Source of the DNA: Bifidobacterium tsurumiense
Lineage (GTDB): Bacteria > Actinomycetota > Actinomycetes > Actinomycetales > Bifidobacteriaceae
DNA: 64,000 nt
Assembly (NCBI RefSeq): GCF_000741765.1
Contig: NZ_JGZU01000015.1
Coordinates: forward strand, 124,001 to 188,000
Reading direction: 5' to 3'
Notes under the pieces: generated by a model
Told to the model about the DNA's origin: nothing
The model's database searches: none
What the model saw: the letters and a program-made list of their open reading frames with translations, nothing else
Translations under genes and position numbers: made by a program
Shown here: piece by piece, positions 1 to 9,352 of the stretch
How the letters are laid out: every line of letters begins with the position of its first letter
Position numbering within the stretch: the first letter of the stretch is position 1

Positions 1-349
1 GAGCATCGATATTGGCATTGTTGATAACCGTTTCCGCCTGCGCCTTCGCTGCGGCGCGAATCGCTGCAGCATCCTGCTTGGCACGGTTCAACAGCTCGGT
101 ACTGGTTTGTTCCGCGGAGGCCAGCATCTGCTGGGCATTGGCACCGAGGGAAGCGAATGAGGTGCCGGAAGCGGCCTTCTTCACATTGTTTTTCTCTTCT
201 TGCAGTTGCGCCTGCAAACGCAAAATCGTCTCATCACTGCTACGCACCTGATTGCGCAGTCGAGCCAACGCCTCATCTGTTGCGGAGAACGCCTCGTCAA
301 CCTTTTCTTTGTCATATCCCCGCAACACGATAGGGAACCGTTCCACCAT
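1..349 (-). CDS. DivIVA-domain coiled-coil protein (3' end outside window)
   Basis: The minus-strand frame opens with an ATG at 349 behind a good ribosome site (AGGAAACA) and runs off the left edge, so only the first 116 codons are present. The N-terminus carries the DivIVA-type motif FPIVLRGYDKEKVDEAF, followed by heptad-rich sequence and Ala/Lys/Glu-rich coiled coil. DivIVA/Wag31 proteins are cytoplasmic, bind negatively curved membrane and organise polar growth or septation in Actinomycetota. Whether this is the main Wag31 or one of the smaller DivIVA-domain paralogues cannot be told from the fragment. It is divided from the downstream pyroglutamyl peptidase gene by about 170 bases. Confidence 0.8.
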   Translation of the reverse strand, partial: MVERFPIVLRGYDKEKVDEAFSATDEALARLRNQVRSSDETILRLQAQLQEEKNNVKKAASGTSFASLGANAQQMLASAEQTSTELLNRAKQDAAAIRAAAKAQAETVINNANIDA

Positions 350-523
350 TGTTGTTTCCTTTCGCTTTCAGCGCCTCACACACCGCTTAGCACACGCTGT
401 TTGCACTCTAACTCACCTCAGACTCGCACACGGCGATATGTTCTCAATCCACACAGATATCATGCACAAATTCGCACAGTGGGAACCGCACCCGAACTCT
501 CCGTGCCCGCGAACACTCAGGAA

Positions 524-1216
524 TCAATCCCGTGCTTCATCCAAGAGAATATTGCCTGATGAAGGATGCAGGTAATACCACACGGCTTTGCGCACAACCG
601 CCTGCCCAGCCTTGATCTGCTGATCCAAACTCAAACCACGCTCGGCATGGGGATCATCGTTTATCGGAGGGAAACTGACGAATCCCGCAAGCACATTCTC
701 TCTGTTCACCGTCCAGTGCAACAGACTGTAGAACAACGAATTGCACACATAGGTTCCGGCATCGGAACTCAATGACGACGGAATCCCCTGCTTGGCAAAA
801 TACCGCAAAATAGCTCGCAAAGGCAATCGTGTCCAGTACGCAGCGGGGCCATGCTCGTCGATTGGCATGCGACGAGGAGTGGCATTATCAGCATCCGGTT
901 TCGCTGCATCCATAAGATTTGTGGCACAGCGCTCAAGCATCACACTACGAGCCGAATGCTTAAGTCCTGTGGCAATGACGATATCAGGTTTGGTGGCCTC
1001 AAGCGTTTCGCGAAGCAAAGGCCACGCTTTGGCAAAACTCACCGGAATATTCACCGCATGCACATTGACTTCCACATCCTGTGAGAGGTTGGTCGAATCT
1101 TGGCTATCGTCCCAAATCCCCCGCTCTTGCAACGCCTTCGGAACCTCAAAGGCAGGGTTGATCGTCACGTCTTCGTAGGGATCAAATCCGGAAATGACCA
1201 CATTGATATGCTCCAT
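524..1216 (-). CDS. pcp: Pyroglutamyl-peptidase I homologue (C15) with catalytic His replaced by Ser
   Basis: 230 residues, the usual size of pyrrolidone-carboxylate peptidase, a cytosolic cysteine peptidase that removes N-terminal pyroglutamate. The fold signatures are clear: SGFDPYEDVTINPA at the N-terminus, the catalytic Glu region VMLERCATN (Glu95), PIDEHGPAAY, and the catalytic Cys motif SDAGTYVCN (Cys158). The third triad member should be the His of a GFIHVP motif; here the aligned segment is GFVSFP with Ser181 (codon AGT). The frame is intact on both sides, so this is a substitution and not a frameshift. Family membership is firm, but activity is doubtful. ATG start at 1216. Confidence 0.88.
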   Translation of the reverse strand: MEHINVVISGFDPYEDVTINPAFEVPKALQERGIWDDSQDSTNLSQDVEVNVHAVNIPVSFAKAWPLLRETLEATKPDIVIATGLKHSARSVMLERCATNLMDAAKPDADNATPRRMPIDEHGPAAYWTRLPLRAILRYFAKQGIPSSLSSDAGTYVCNSLFYSLLHWTVNRENVLAGFVSFPPINDDPHAERGLSLDQQIKAGQAVVRKAVWYYLHPSSGNILLDEARD

Positions 1217-1391
1217 ACCGAATCATTCTAACCTGTGGCTCTTCCTTATTCGCCTGCAGGCATGACTCGGTGTTCTCCATGTATTCAATGCATATCGTCA
1301 ATGACTACCTGAACGCCGTGAAAGACAACATATTGACGAGTTCAAGACTCGTGCATTCTCCGCTATTCGTTGCGGACTCGAATTCCCGATA

Positions 1392-2216
1392 TTATCTGAG
1401 TCCAGCCTGCAAGCGCTCTGCAATCTGCTCGGCAACAGGGATATCCGCTTTGGTTGTCACCTTGAGATTCGATGCGCTTCCGGCGACAATGGCCACAGGC
1501 TCTTGCGGCAGATACTCCACCACCACTCGCGTGTCATCAGTCGGATGGAAATCCGGATCGTCGGCAGCCAGCTCATAAGCCTTGATGATCGTGCTGAATC
1601 GAAAAGCCTGCGGCGTTTGTGCCCGGAACATATTGGCTCGATCCGGCACCGAACGAACCACTTTGCGATCACCAAGATCCTCGGTGATCAGCATGGTATC
1701 GGTGGATGCCAAGGCTACCGTGGCGGCAGAGTATTGATCCAGAGCTTCCACACAGCCAGTAATGGCGGGTTGTTCCACAAAAGGCCGAACCGCATCATGA
1801 ATAAGCACCTTGGCCTGCTGCGGGATGTCTGCCTGACTCAGCAGATCCAATGTGGCAAGAGTGCTGTCGACACGTTCTGCACCGCCATTGACGATACTGC
1901 GCACTTTGGCGTAGCCATATTCGTCAACAAGTCGTTCCACATGGTCGCGCACTTGGGGATTCACCGCGACGACGATATCGCTGACGGCATCATTGATTTC
2001 GAATGCCTCGATGCTCCAGCACACAATGGGTTTGCCTGCTATGCTCACCAGCTGTTTGGGCTCATTGGGATCGAATCGAGTTCCAAACCCTGCTGCCAAA
2101 ACGATGCCGACGACAGGCACCGACTGTGTTGCCTCTTCTGGCGCTGTATGCGTCATATGCGCTTGAGCCTCCAATTCGTCAGTATCGCGGTGCTTCTTTC
2201 GATCAAACTCACCCAT
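1392..2216 (-). CDS. ispD: 2-C-methyl-D-erythritol 4-phosphate cytidylyltransferase
   Basis: IspD transfers CMP from CTP onto methylerythritol phosphate, the third step of the MEP isoprenoid pathway, in the cytoplasm. Visible motifs: LAAGFGTRF and PKQ near the N-terminus (nucleotide-binding Arg and Lys), GGAERVDST, IHDAVRPF, RAQTPQAF, TDDTRVVVE and the C-terminal NLKVTTKADI Lys. All expected active-site positions are present. The protein carries about 30 extra residues before the core. The start is uncertain: ATG at 2216 behind GGTGGAAG is chosen; a GTG at 2225 and an ATG at 2159 are alternatives in the same frame. It lies in a minus-strand run with the YfiH-like gene upstream. Confidence 0.93.
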   Translation of the reverse strand: MGEFDRKKHRDTDELEAQAHMTHTAPEEATQSVPVVGIVLAAGFGTRFDPNEPKQLVSIAGKPIVCWSIEAFEINDAVSDIVVAVNPQVRDHVERLVDEYGYAKVRSIVNGGAERVDSTLATLDLLSQADIPQQAKVLIHDAVRPFVEQPAITGCVEALDQYSAATVALASTDTMLITEDLGDRKVVRSVPDRANMFRAQTPQAFRFSTIIKAYELAADDPDFHPTDDTRVVVEYLPQEPVAIVAGSASNLKVTTKADIPVAEQIAERLQAGLR

Positions 2217-2399
2217 AACTTCCACCGTAAAACTTCATAGCCACAGGGGATATTCCGCATAGCCCATCTGCACCGAATCCCCGATAACCACGCATCGTCG
2301 GCATGCCTTCGGCTGCAGGCATGGCTTGTTCAACTATGCAATTGGACTATGCAATCCCTGAACTCTGCGATCTCAGAACCGTGATCCCGCAGGATAAAC

Positions 2400-3404
2400 C
2401 TATTGCCGCACTATCAGAGCCAACATGCGACCTTCGTGCGCCTTGCCGGCCAATGCCGCGCGTCGATGCGAATACCACAAAGGATTCTCCAGAGTGCACA
2501 TGGAATGGTTGATATGCTCCAAGCGTTCGGACAGCTCCTCAGGACCCTCACCATCCGTACGGCATAATTGCATGAGCTCTTCATCCTGAGCAAGGTATTG
2601 CGTGGCCGCATTCACTCTGGGACGGGCGTCAACGACGCGCGTAATCCCGGCGAAGGCCAAATCAATTCGTGCGGCTTCGGCAATGTCGATGCCCGCTCCC
2701 CCAAAACGTGTCTGCGTTTTGGTCAGAGGGAATCGATTCGTGAAATCATCGGCGACCTCATCGCCAACCTCATAGCATTCGCCGCAAATGCAAGGGCCCA
2801 AAGTAGCAATGATCCGCTCGCGTTGCGCGCCCTTGGCTGCCATTGCCGCAACGGTCGACTCAATAACCCCGGCCTGCAGCCCTCTGCGCCCGCAATGAGC
2901 GGCACCGATAATCCCACTCTCGGGATCGGCGAACAGCACCGGCAGGCAATCCGCCGCAAACATGCCCAAAGCGATGCCAGAAGCGGATGTCACCTGCGCA
3001 TCGGCTTCCACCCGTTCACCATCAATGCCAGTGGCATCAAATCCGTAGGCCGTGTTCTGCACAAATATCTCATCGATATCGGCTACTTCAGCTGAATGAA
3101 CTTGTCCGACCAACGACAATGAAGCATTCATAGACTTTGCCAAACCCACGCGATTTGCTCTGACGGCCTCTCGGTCGTCGCCGCCTCGGCCGCCAAGATT
3201 CAACGAAGCAAAATCGCCTTGAGAAACCCCGCCGAGACGAGTGGTGAATACCACTGAAATCTGGGGAGCTATGGCAATGGGAATTGTCACTGGGATCGGA
3301 TTTCCCTGCTCATCAACTGGCGCTATCGAAGTGCTGTCCAAAATAGCGTCGTCATATTGCGACTGTTCATTGGGGTCGTTCATGGAGCTTGTCATATCCA
3401 CCAT
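2400..3404 (-). CDS. YfiH/YlmD-type laccase-domain protein (polyphenol oxidase family)
   Basis: 334 residues. The Cu-oxidase_4 (DUF152) signatures are visible: VFTTRLGGVSQG with SLNLGGRGGDD, the first metal His in QVHSAEV, ADCLPVLFAD with the Cys, and AAHCGRRGLQ with the second His. Family members have been described as purine nucleoside phosphorylase/adenosine deaminase-like enzymes with phenol-oxidase side activity, and YlmD is encoded near division genes in many Gram-positives. The first 45 residues are a low-conservation extension, so ATG codons at 3395 and 3383 are possible alternative starts. Located between ispD and the U32 peptidase gene on the same strand. Confidence 0.88.
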   Translation of the reverse strand: MVDMTSSMNDPNEQSQYDDAILDSTSIAPVDEQGNPIPVTIPIAIAPQISVVFTTRLGGVSQGDFASLNLGGRGGDDREAVRANRVGLAKSMNASLSLVGQVHSAEVADIDEIFVQNTAYGFDATGIDGERVEADAQVTSASGIALGMFAADCLPVLFADPESGIIGAAHCGRRGLQAGVIESTVAAMAAKGAQRERIIATLGPCICGECYEVGDEVADDFTNRFPLTKTQTRFGGAGIDIAEAARIDLAFAGITRVVDARPRVNAATQYLAQDEELMQLCRTDGEGPEELSERLEHINHSMCTLENPLWYSHRRAALAGKAHEGRMLALIVRQ

Positions 3405-3616
3405 CCTACGTGAGCGCCAACCCGAAAGCCTTGCGCGGACAATCGAGCAGCACGGATACTGATGCCCGCGGTAAGCAATACTTCGACTTTCGAGATTGTA
3501 AGATTATCGATTTTCTGGTTACCGATTTTCCGGCATTCCAAGTTCAGGTCCTTGTCATCCTGCCCGTTCAGCTTTCCGGTTTGTTCGGATTTCTGCCGTT
3601 TCAAACTTTCCGCTAT

Positions 3617-4987
3617 TCAGGCCTTAAGTGTGCGATTCTTCGCTCTCGACCGGATTGCAGCGTTCACAGGAACCTCGACAGGGCACGGCATCGAGAAGAC
3701 ATGCGCCGGGTTATTGATGGCCTCAACGGGCATATTATCTGCATCGAGCAGACCCTGTTCCGGAACGGTGAAGCGAACCGGTGCGGCCCCTGGAACAAGG
3801 AATTCGACTTCCTGACCCGGCACGATTTTGTTGCGGCTCATCAACCGGACACGCTTGAGTTCGCTGTCATATGACAATACTTCACCCACAACCAACCAGT
3901 CACGGAAATATCCACCTCGATCAGTATTCTGCCCAACCTGATGTTCAGGATAATAGAATCCGGTAGAATATTCACGATGGGAAACCTTGAAAGGCTCCTC
4001 TTTCAACCATTCAGGAAGAGCCACAGCCGGCACTTCGCCGTCGATATTGGTTGATTCACCAGTCACCGGCACATCCCCTGCACGAGTCAAGCGAACTTGC
4101 GAATGGAATGGCTTCAATTCATTGCCCTGTTCATCCTCAAAGCCGCGTTGCAGCATATATTCATTCACTGCACACTTGTAGGCATTGGCCATGGCCGCCA
4201 CATAATAGGCGCTTTTTGCCCGGCCTTCGATCTTGAGGCTGGTAGCTCCGGCATCGATCAGATCATCGATATGCTCGAGCATATTCATATCCTGCGAATT
4301 GAACAGGAAGGTACCTTCGTCGTTTTCCTCGACCGGGAAGAATTGCCCCGGGCGCTTCTCCTCCACCACATGGTATTTCCAACGGCAAGGCTGTGCGCAA
4401 TCGCCATGATTGCCATCGCGGCCGGTCATATAATTCGAAATCAGGCATCTGCCGGAGAATGCCATGCACATTGATCCGTGCACAAAGCATTCCACATCCA
4501 TATCTTCAGGAATATTCGCCCGAATATCACGCACGGCCTGCAGACCCATTTCGCGAGCCAACACAACGCGCTTGGCACCCAATTCATACAACGCATTGGC
4601 AGCCAGATAGTTGGTGACTCCAGCTTGCGTAGAAACATGAAGTTCAAGATTCGGAGCAATGCGGCGAGCAGCCATAAGCACACCGATATCGGTGACAATC
4701 AGCGCGTCCACACCAGTATCGGCCAATTGCCCGATGTATTCTTTCATATCTTCGACCTCGCCATTGCGAGGCAGAATATTACAGGTCACATACACGCGAG
4801 CATTGCGCTCATGCGCATACCGAGCGCCCTGTTCAAAATCCTCCAAAGAAAGATTTTTCGGCGCTGAACGCATACCAAACGCCTTGCCTCCGCAATACAC
4901 GGCATCCGCTCCAAAATCGACTGCCGTCATCAGACTGCGTAGATTTCCGGCAGGTGCAAGCACCTCAGGCTTGAGTCGGCGTTTCAT
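3617..4987 (-). CDS. U32 family peptidase (YegQ/RlhA-like, putative Fe-S protein)
   Basis: 456 residues, starting at an ATG behind GAGGAG. The N-terminal TIM-barrel region contains PEVLAPAGNL and DAVYCGGKAFGMR. The U32 signature follows in order: ECFVHGSMCMAFSGRC, YMTGRDGNHGDCAQPCRW, then LFNSQDMNMLEHID and SLKIEGRAKSAYYVA. The conserved cysteines of the signature match those that ligate an iron-sulfur cluster in characterised U32 hydroxylases (RlhA, UbiU/UbiV). Members act in 23S rRNA C2501 hydroxylation, other prephenate-dependent hydroxylations, or are annotated as collagenase-like peptidases. An RlhA-type role is the most likely but cannot be proved from sequence. A C-terminal beta-barrel-like domain is present. 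Confidence 0.9.
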   Translation of the reverse strand: MKRRLKPEVLAPAGNLRSLMTAVDFGADAVYCGGKAFGMRSAPKNLSLEDFEQGARYAHERNARVYVTCNILPRNGEVEDMKEYIGQLADTGVDALIVTDIGVLMAARRIAPNLELHVSTQAGVTNYLAANALYELGAKRVVLAREMGLQAVRDIRANIPEDMDVECFVHGSMCMAFSGRCLISNYMTGRDGNHGDCAQPCRWKYHVVEEKRPGQFFPVEENDEGTFLFNSQDMNMLEHIDDLIDAGATSLKIEGRAKSAYYVAAMANAYKCAVNEYMLQRGFEDEQGNELKPFHSQVRLTRAGDVPVTGESTNIDGEVPAVALPEWLKEEPFKVSHREYSTGFYYPEHQVGQNTDRGGYFRDWLVVGEVLSYDSELKRVRLMSRNKIVPGQEVEFLVPGAAPVRFTVPEQGLLDADNMPVEAINNPAHVFSMPCPVEVPVNAAIRSRAKNRTLKA

Positions 4988-5072
4988 CCAATTCGCTCCT
5001 CATAACAACGTGCCATGGCAAAGTCACCACATATCAGGTGCCGCCATTCTTTTCAATCCCCAATATCATAGG

Positions 5073-5105
5073 AACCCGTCCTGCCAATTATCGACAGGAC
5101 GGGTT
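5073..5105 (-). terminator. Hairpin downstream of aldo/keto reductase
   Basis: Perfect 11-bp inverted repeat (AACCCGTCCTG / CAGGACGGGTT, 11-nt loop) beginning about 60 bases after the stop of the minus-strand reductase gene. No long U tract follows, as with several other hairpins in this window. Confidence 0.6.
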
Positions 5106-5162
5106 GCCCATTTCCTCAGCGGGAGCATGCTTCACAAGCTTCCGCGCACGACACACTGCAGA

Positions 5163-6029
5163 TTACAGAGCCTTATTCAGCAATGCCAACTCATCATTGC
5201 TCAGTTCCACAGGCTGCAGACTGTCCAGAATGCTGCTAGGACGATGCGCTCCTGGAATGACGAACACATGCTTGCCCTGCGCCAGTTCCCAAGCGAGCAC
5301 CACGCGCTGATAGCTCACATCATGCTTCTGCGCCACCTCACGGAAGGCATCGAATTTGCTCTCATCCTTGGGCTTGCGGAAGCCTCCTAACGGACTCCAG
5401 CACACAAAGGAAATGCCGAGCTTCGCAGTGTGCTCCAAAGTATCCTGCGTGTCCAGATAAATAGGAGAATACTGGTTTTGCACGGCCACCAACTTATCTC
5501 CCAAGATCTCGTGGGCAATATCAATCTGCTCAACCGAGGCATTGGAAACGCCTGCTTCTTTGGCGACGCCTTCGTCAAGCAATTGCTTGATGGCCTCAAC
5601 GGATTCGTTGTATGGCACTTCGGGATCAGGACGATGGAAATACAGCAAATCTATGGCATCCACGCCAAGTGCCTGAGCCGACTCCTTGGCATGTGCAATC
5701 AAGCTTTCCGGCTTGCCGTCCTTGCCCCAAGTGGGCTTGCCATCAGTGAAGTTGCGATAATGGCCAACCTTGGTTGCGACCAGCACCTCATCTTTAGGTC
5801 CACTCCAACAGCTCAAGGCTTCGCGGACCAATTTCTCACCGGTCTGTTCCTCGCCGCCAGAGCAGTAATACGCCCAAGCCGTATCAATATGACGGCATCC
5901 AGCGTCCAGAGCCGCGTGGATGGTTTCAATGCCCATTTCATGACCGAGGTTATTTTCGATGGTGAGCGGCATCTCCCCCAAACCAACGGCGGTTGTGGAA
6001 TATGGGCCCAGATTGCGGAACAGAACCAT
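5163..6029 (-). CDS. Aldo/keto reductase
   Basis: 288 residues; ATG at 6029 behind AGGGAGCAACAT. The (alpha/beta)8 aldo-keto reductase tetrad is present: Asp in HIDTAWAYY, Tyr in the same motif, Lys in VATKVGHY and His in LLYFHRPDP. Downstream motifs EAGVSNASVEQ, QNQYSPIY and SFVCWSPLGG are typical NADPH-site elements, and VVLAWELAQGKHVFVIPG gives the conserved C-terminal region. It should reduce carbonyl compounds with NADPH in the cytosol; the substrate cannot be predicted. It is a single gene between two hairpin-bounded neighbours. Confidence 0.92.
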   Translation of the reverse strand: MVLFRNLGPYSTTAVGLGEMPLTIENNLGHEMGIETIHAALDAGCRHIDTAWAYYCSGGEEQTGEKLVREALSCWSGPKDEVLVATKVGHYRNFTDGKPTWGKDGKPESLIAHAKESAQALGVDAIDLLYFHRPDPEVPYNESVEAIKQLLDEGVAKEAGVSNASVEQIDIAHEILGDKLVAVQNQYSPIYLDTQDTLEHTAKLGISFVCWSPLGGFRKPKDESKFDAFREVAQKHDVSYQRVVLAWELAQGKHVFVIPGAHRPSSILDSLQPVELSNDELALLNKAL

Positions 6030-6241
6030 ATGTTGCTCCCTATATTCGGCGTGACATTCGTCCTACTGTGGTTTTCATGAATGCCTGCACGGCCGGTCAC
6101 GCATCGACCTCGCATGCAATATGCCGTGAAAACCTGTCCAATTCACCAGCATACGCATTATTGTGCCGTAGGCACGCTGGTATCAACGGACTCAACATAC
6201 GATTCCAACACTTCTATAACGCTTACGACTAGGCGCGATTG

Positions 6242-8431
6242 CTAACGGCCACCGAATGATCCACCGCCGGAGCCTCCTGAAGACCCGCCGAAGCTCCCGC
6301 CAGAGAAGCCGCCGCCCGAACCGGAGAATCCGCCGCCCGAACCGGCCCGCTCGGACCACGCCGCTTGTTCCCAGGTAGATTTCACCGTTGCAAAGCTCGA
6401 ACTCAATTGCGTACCCAAATCGGAGAATCCTCCGAATGCCGAGCCGGTGAAATTCGGAATGGCATTGCCGACACTCACCCCTGAAGTACCGCCCATATTC
6501 CATAGCATCGGACGATACATCCAATACAACATCGTGCCGCTTGCGTATTGGTCCATCCATTGCGGATCCATCAACTGCGGATTGGCCATGGCTAGCTGCT
6601 TGAGCACCTTGCCGGAAATGCCGAAGGCTGTGGCATACACCAGATATCGATCCCACAGCAGCAGATCACTGGTATCTCTGTCACTGAAATCGCTGTAATC
6701 TTCCAGATAATGCTTCAAGCCCTGCACCTGGCCTGCATAACGTTGCCCCGACCGCTCAGTGAGTCCGCGCCTGCGAGCGTACACCAGATTGAATATGGAA
6801 ATGCACATCACCGGCGCGCTATATGCCAAAGACATGGCCATGCCGACACCTTGGATGAAAAACATGACACTGGCCATAATGGCAGCCAAAATGCCGATAC
6901 TGCCGGCAACTCTCGCTCCAACCCCTACAGTTCGCGTGGCTCCCAACATGGCAAATTCACTGCGCACTGCGACATCAAATCGGTTATTGAGTTTGTATCC
7001 TTCATCGCCTTTGGAGAATTGAGCCTTCATATCGTCAAGGTCAAACACTCGTGAGCCTATGCTCCGCGCGGTTTTGTCCAGCATCGCGAATGCCGCCTCC
7101 TCCGAGGATGACAATGGAGGAAGCTTCTCGTCCACCTGCTTGATCACGATGGTACTGGTCTTGTTCTTCCCCTGCGATGCCATGAATGCGATATCATGAG
7201 CCGATCCATTGAGCAGATTGATGCCGGCATATTGTTCCGCTTTGCCGGGATAAATGGCAATGACACCCTTGCATGCCAATGACAGCACGGTAGCGGCCAT
7301 CTGCCTGGAAGGATTGCTCCCCACCTCTTCACCAACCAAAACATTATGAAGACGACTCGCCGAAGCCGGACTCATTTCAGGAGGATCGCGCCAATACACC
7401 ACATCGCCTGTGTATCGCGCCGCCCTGTTGCTGCGAATGGCCGCGACGAGCCCCCATATGGATACCACAATTCCTGTGATGGCCAACACTATCCAAATCG
7501 CCACGGTGATCGACGCTCGGCGGGATTGGGACTCATACCATTGCCGTTCCTGCTCGGTTTCGTCATCGATAATGGCCTGTTTGTGATCGACATCCAAGCT
7601 TCTGGCGACATCATGGGTTGCCGATGAATCCACCATGGCCACCAGATCGAGATGCTGCCCCGGCTTGACGTCGTATGCAGTGAATTGCAACTGACCGTTG
7701 TCGCCACGCGAAGTCTGGCCATTCCCCGCGAAATGCAGCCAAGCCCATGAATTATTCTCATTCACACCTTCGGGAAAATTCACCACGCCAGTGACTTTGC
7801 CGATAGGCACCTGATTCAGAGGCCCGAACGGCTCCCATTGGAAGGATGCCACATCACGATATGCAGTGGACGTGCCTACCATGGTCATATCGATTTCAAA
7901 AGTCAGCTCGTCTGCGCTTTCGGTTGCGGGAATATTCCAACCTATTTCGATGGTGCGGTTAGCCTCATCAAGTTTCGCATCATCGCGAACATACGGTTCT
8001 GGATTGGTGTCTGATTCGGTGACATCGGCAATATACCAATGATTGGCATACTCTTCGTTCCATGTTGATGTGCTTATGCCGGCGGGATTTTCAGGATCGA
8101 TTTGTGAATATTGCTGCCCTGAAGTGATATTGGTGACGCTGATGTCGGTAATATCCATCAGATTGGTCGCTTTCAGGGTGTACTGCTGATAGAGTTGCTT
8201 CCAATATCGCGATGAGCTCTCATCACTAGAGCGCTCTTGCAAACGCATAGTGACACGCTGCTTGATGCGCAAATCCCCATTGCTTTGCATCTGCACATCG
8301 TAATGCATCGATTTGTAAACAAGATCGGCAGAATCGGACGCTCCGATAATCGCAACGAGACAGGCTCCGGCGATCACTGCAAGAACAGTGGCCATTACCG
8401 ATATGACAATTGAGCGCGCCAGTCGTTTCAT
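6242..8431 (-). CDS. DUF2207 membrane protein with Gly/Ser-rich tail
   Basis: 729 residues; ATG at 8431 behind a strong GGAGGAAAT site. Order: an N-terminal signal or membrane segment (about 8-32), a large extracellular beta-rich region with KSMHYDVQMQSNGDLRI typical of DUF2207, a membrane segment near 305-330, a cytoplasmic-looking region, paired membrane segments near 505-550, and a final stretch of about 30 residues composed almost only of Gly, Ser and Phe. DUF2207 proteins are of unknown function and are often encoded next to LemA, as here (LemA gene immediately upstream on the same strand). A role at the envelope together with LemA is inference from this pairing. Confidence 0.88.
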   Translation of the reverse strand: MKRLARSIVISVMATVLAVIAGACLVAIIGASDSADLVYKSMHYDVQMQSNGDLRIKQRVTMRLQERSSDESSSRYWKQLYQQYTLKATNLMDITDISVTNITSGQQYSQIDPENPAGISTSTWNEEYANHWYIADVTESDTNPEPYVRDDAKLDEANRTIEIGWNIPATESADELTFEIDMTMVGTSTAYRDVASFQWEPFGPLNQVPIGKVTGVVNFPEGVNENNSWAWLHFAGNGQTSRGDNGQLQFTAYDVKPGQHLDLVAMVDSSATHDVARSLDVDHKQAIIDDETEQERQWYESQSRRASITVAIWIVLAITGIVVSIWGLVAAIRSNRAARYTGDVVYWRDPPEMSPASASRLHNVLVGEEVGSNPSRQMAATVLSLACKGVIAIYPGKAEQYAGINLLNGSAHDIAFMASQGKNKTSTIVIKQVDEKLPPLSSSEEAAFAMLDKTARSIGSRVFDLDDMKAQFSKGDEGYKLNNRFDVAVRSEFAMLGATRTVGVGARVAGSIGILAAIMASVMFFIQGVGMAMSLAYSAPVMCISIFNLVYARRRGLTERSGQRYAGQVQGLKHYLEDYSDFSDRDTSDLLLWDRYLVYATAFGISGKVLKQLAMANPQLMDPQWMDQYASGTMLYWMYRPMLWNMGGTSGVSVGNAIPNFTGSAFGGFSDLGTQLSSSFATVKSTWEQAAWSERAGSGGGFSGSGGGFSGGSFGGSSGGSGGGSFGGR

Positions 8432-8491
8432 ATTTCCTCCTACCGCCTCATTGCGAAGCCGCTATCAGGGAGCGGCAAAACTATACGATGA

Positions 8492-8531
8492 ATATGGCCT
8501 GCGCCGTAAACCTTGGCGGCACAGGCCATAT
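8492..8531 (-). terminator. Hairpin between lemA and the DUF2207 gene
   Basis: Inverted repeat ATATGGCCTG-CGCCG / CGGC-A-CAGGCCATAT starting eight bases after the lemA stop. It lies inside an apparent two-gene transcription unit, so it may reduce rather than stop expression of the DUF2207 gene. Confidence 0.55.
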
Positions 8532-8539
8532 CACATCGA

Positions 8540-9106
8540 TTAGAACTTCACCTTGGGGGCCTCACGGGAAGCCTCATCCGCCTCAAAGTATTGAGCCTGT
8601 TCAAAACGGAACAAGCCTGCGATGATATTGGTAGGCACCGTTTCCGTCGAGGTGTTGTATTTCATGACCACATCGTTGTAGAACTGGCGCGCAAAAGCGA
8701 TTTTCTCTTCCAACTGCCCCAGTCGGCCTTGCAAATCCATGAAATTCTGATTGGCTTGCAGCTGTGGGTACGCTTCAGCAGTGGCCTGCAAGTTGATCAA
8801 CGAGCGGGAGAGCTCATTTTCTGCTGCTACGCGCTGTGCCATGGTGGTGGAGGGATCCGAAGCCGCGGCGACCACACGTGCACGAGCCTGAGTGACCTGG
8901 GTGAGCACATTGTTTTCGTGTGCTGCATACCCCTTGACCGTTTCAACCAAGTTCGGAATCAAATCGGAGCGTTGCTTGAGCTGAACATCGATTTGAGCCC
9001 ACCCATTTTTCACCTTGTTTCTCAAGCCAACAAGCTGGTTGTACATGGATACGCCCCATAACACCAGCAATACGATGACAGCGATGATAATTATTGCCAC
9101 TACCAT
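8540..9106 (-). CDS. lemA: LemA family protein
   Basis: 188 residues; ATG at 9106 behind AAGGAG. An N-terminal hydrophobic helix (about 2-20) is followed by YNQLVGLRNKVKNGWAQIDVQL and RSDLIPNLVETVKGYAAHE, the hallmark LemA segment, then long helices with AYPQLQANQNF and FYNDVVMKYN. LemA proteins are single-pass membrane proteins with a cytoplasmic or extracellular four-helix domain; their molecular function is unsettled. The gene pairs with the downstream DUF2207 gene, an association seen in many bacteria. Confidence 0.95.
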   Translation of the reverse strand: MVVAIIIIAVIVLLVLWGVSMYNQLVGLRNKVKNGWAQIDVQLKQRSDLIPNLVETVKGYAAHENNVLTQVTQARARVVAAASDPSTTMAQRVAAENELSRSLINLQATAEAYPQLQANQNFMDLQGRLGQLEEKIAFARQFYNDVVMKYNTSTETVPTNIIAGLFRFEQAQYFEADEASREAPKVKF

Positions 9107-9231
9107 TGCGACTCCTTAATCTTCTCCAATGCAATATCTGTGTGCATGAGATGCTCTTATCATACCCATACTCCCCTTACCGAAGGCTTCCACTCCGACG
9201 CCTGCGTGCGTCATGAGGTTGGCTGAACATG

Positions 9232-9275
9232 CAAGAACCGGCGACTCCGAGATAATCGGAAGTCACCGGTTCTTG
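9232..9275 (-). terminator. Hairpin downstream of pnp
   Basis: Long near-perfect inverted repeat with CAAGAACCGG / CCGGTTCTTG as the outer arms and a GACT/AGTC, CCGA/TCGG extension, loop of about five bases. It lies 78 bases beyond the pnp stop codon and upstream of lemA. No U tract. Confidence 0.65.
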
Positions 9276-9352
9276 TAAATTCATTCGCTCGCCGAATCGC
9301 TCAGGTCATCGAAGGGGCATCCCTTTAACGCCGTCTTCAGCGAGCTAGCGCA

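Noticed and set aside
3392-3604. Minus-strand frame of 70 codons between the U32 peptidase and YfiH-like genes
   Set aside because: No ribosome site, no similarity recognised and it overlaps the start of the YfiH-like gene.
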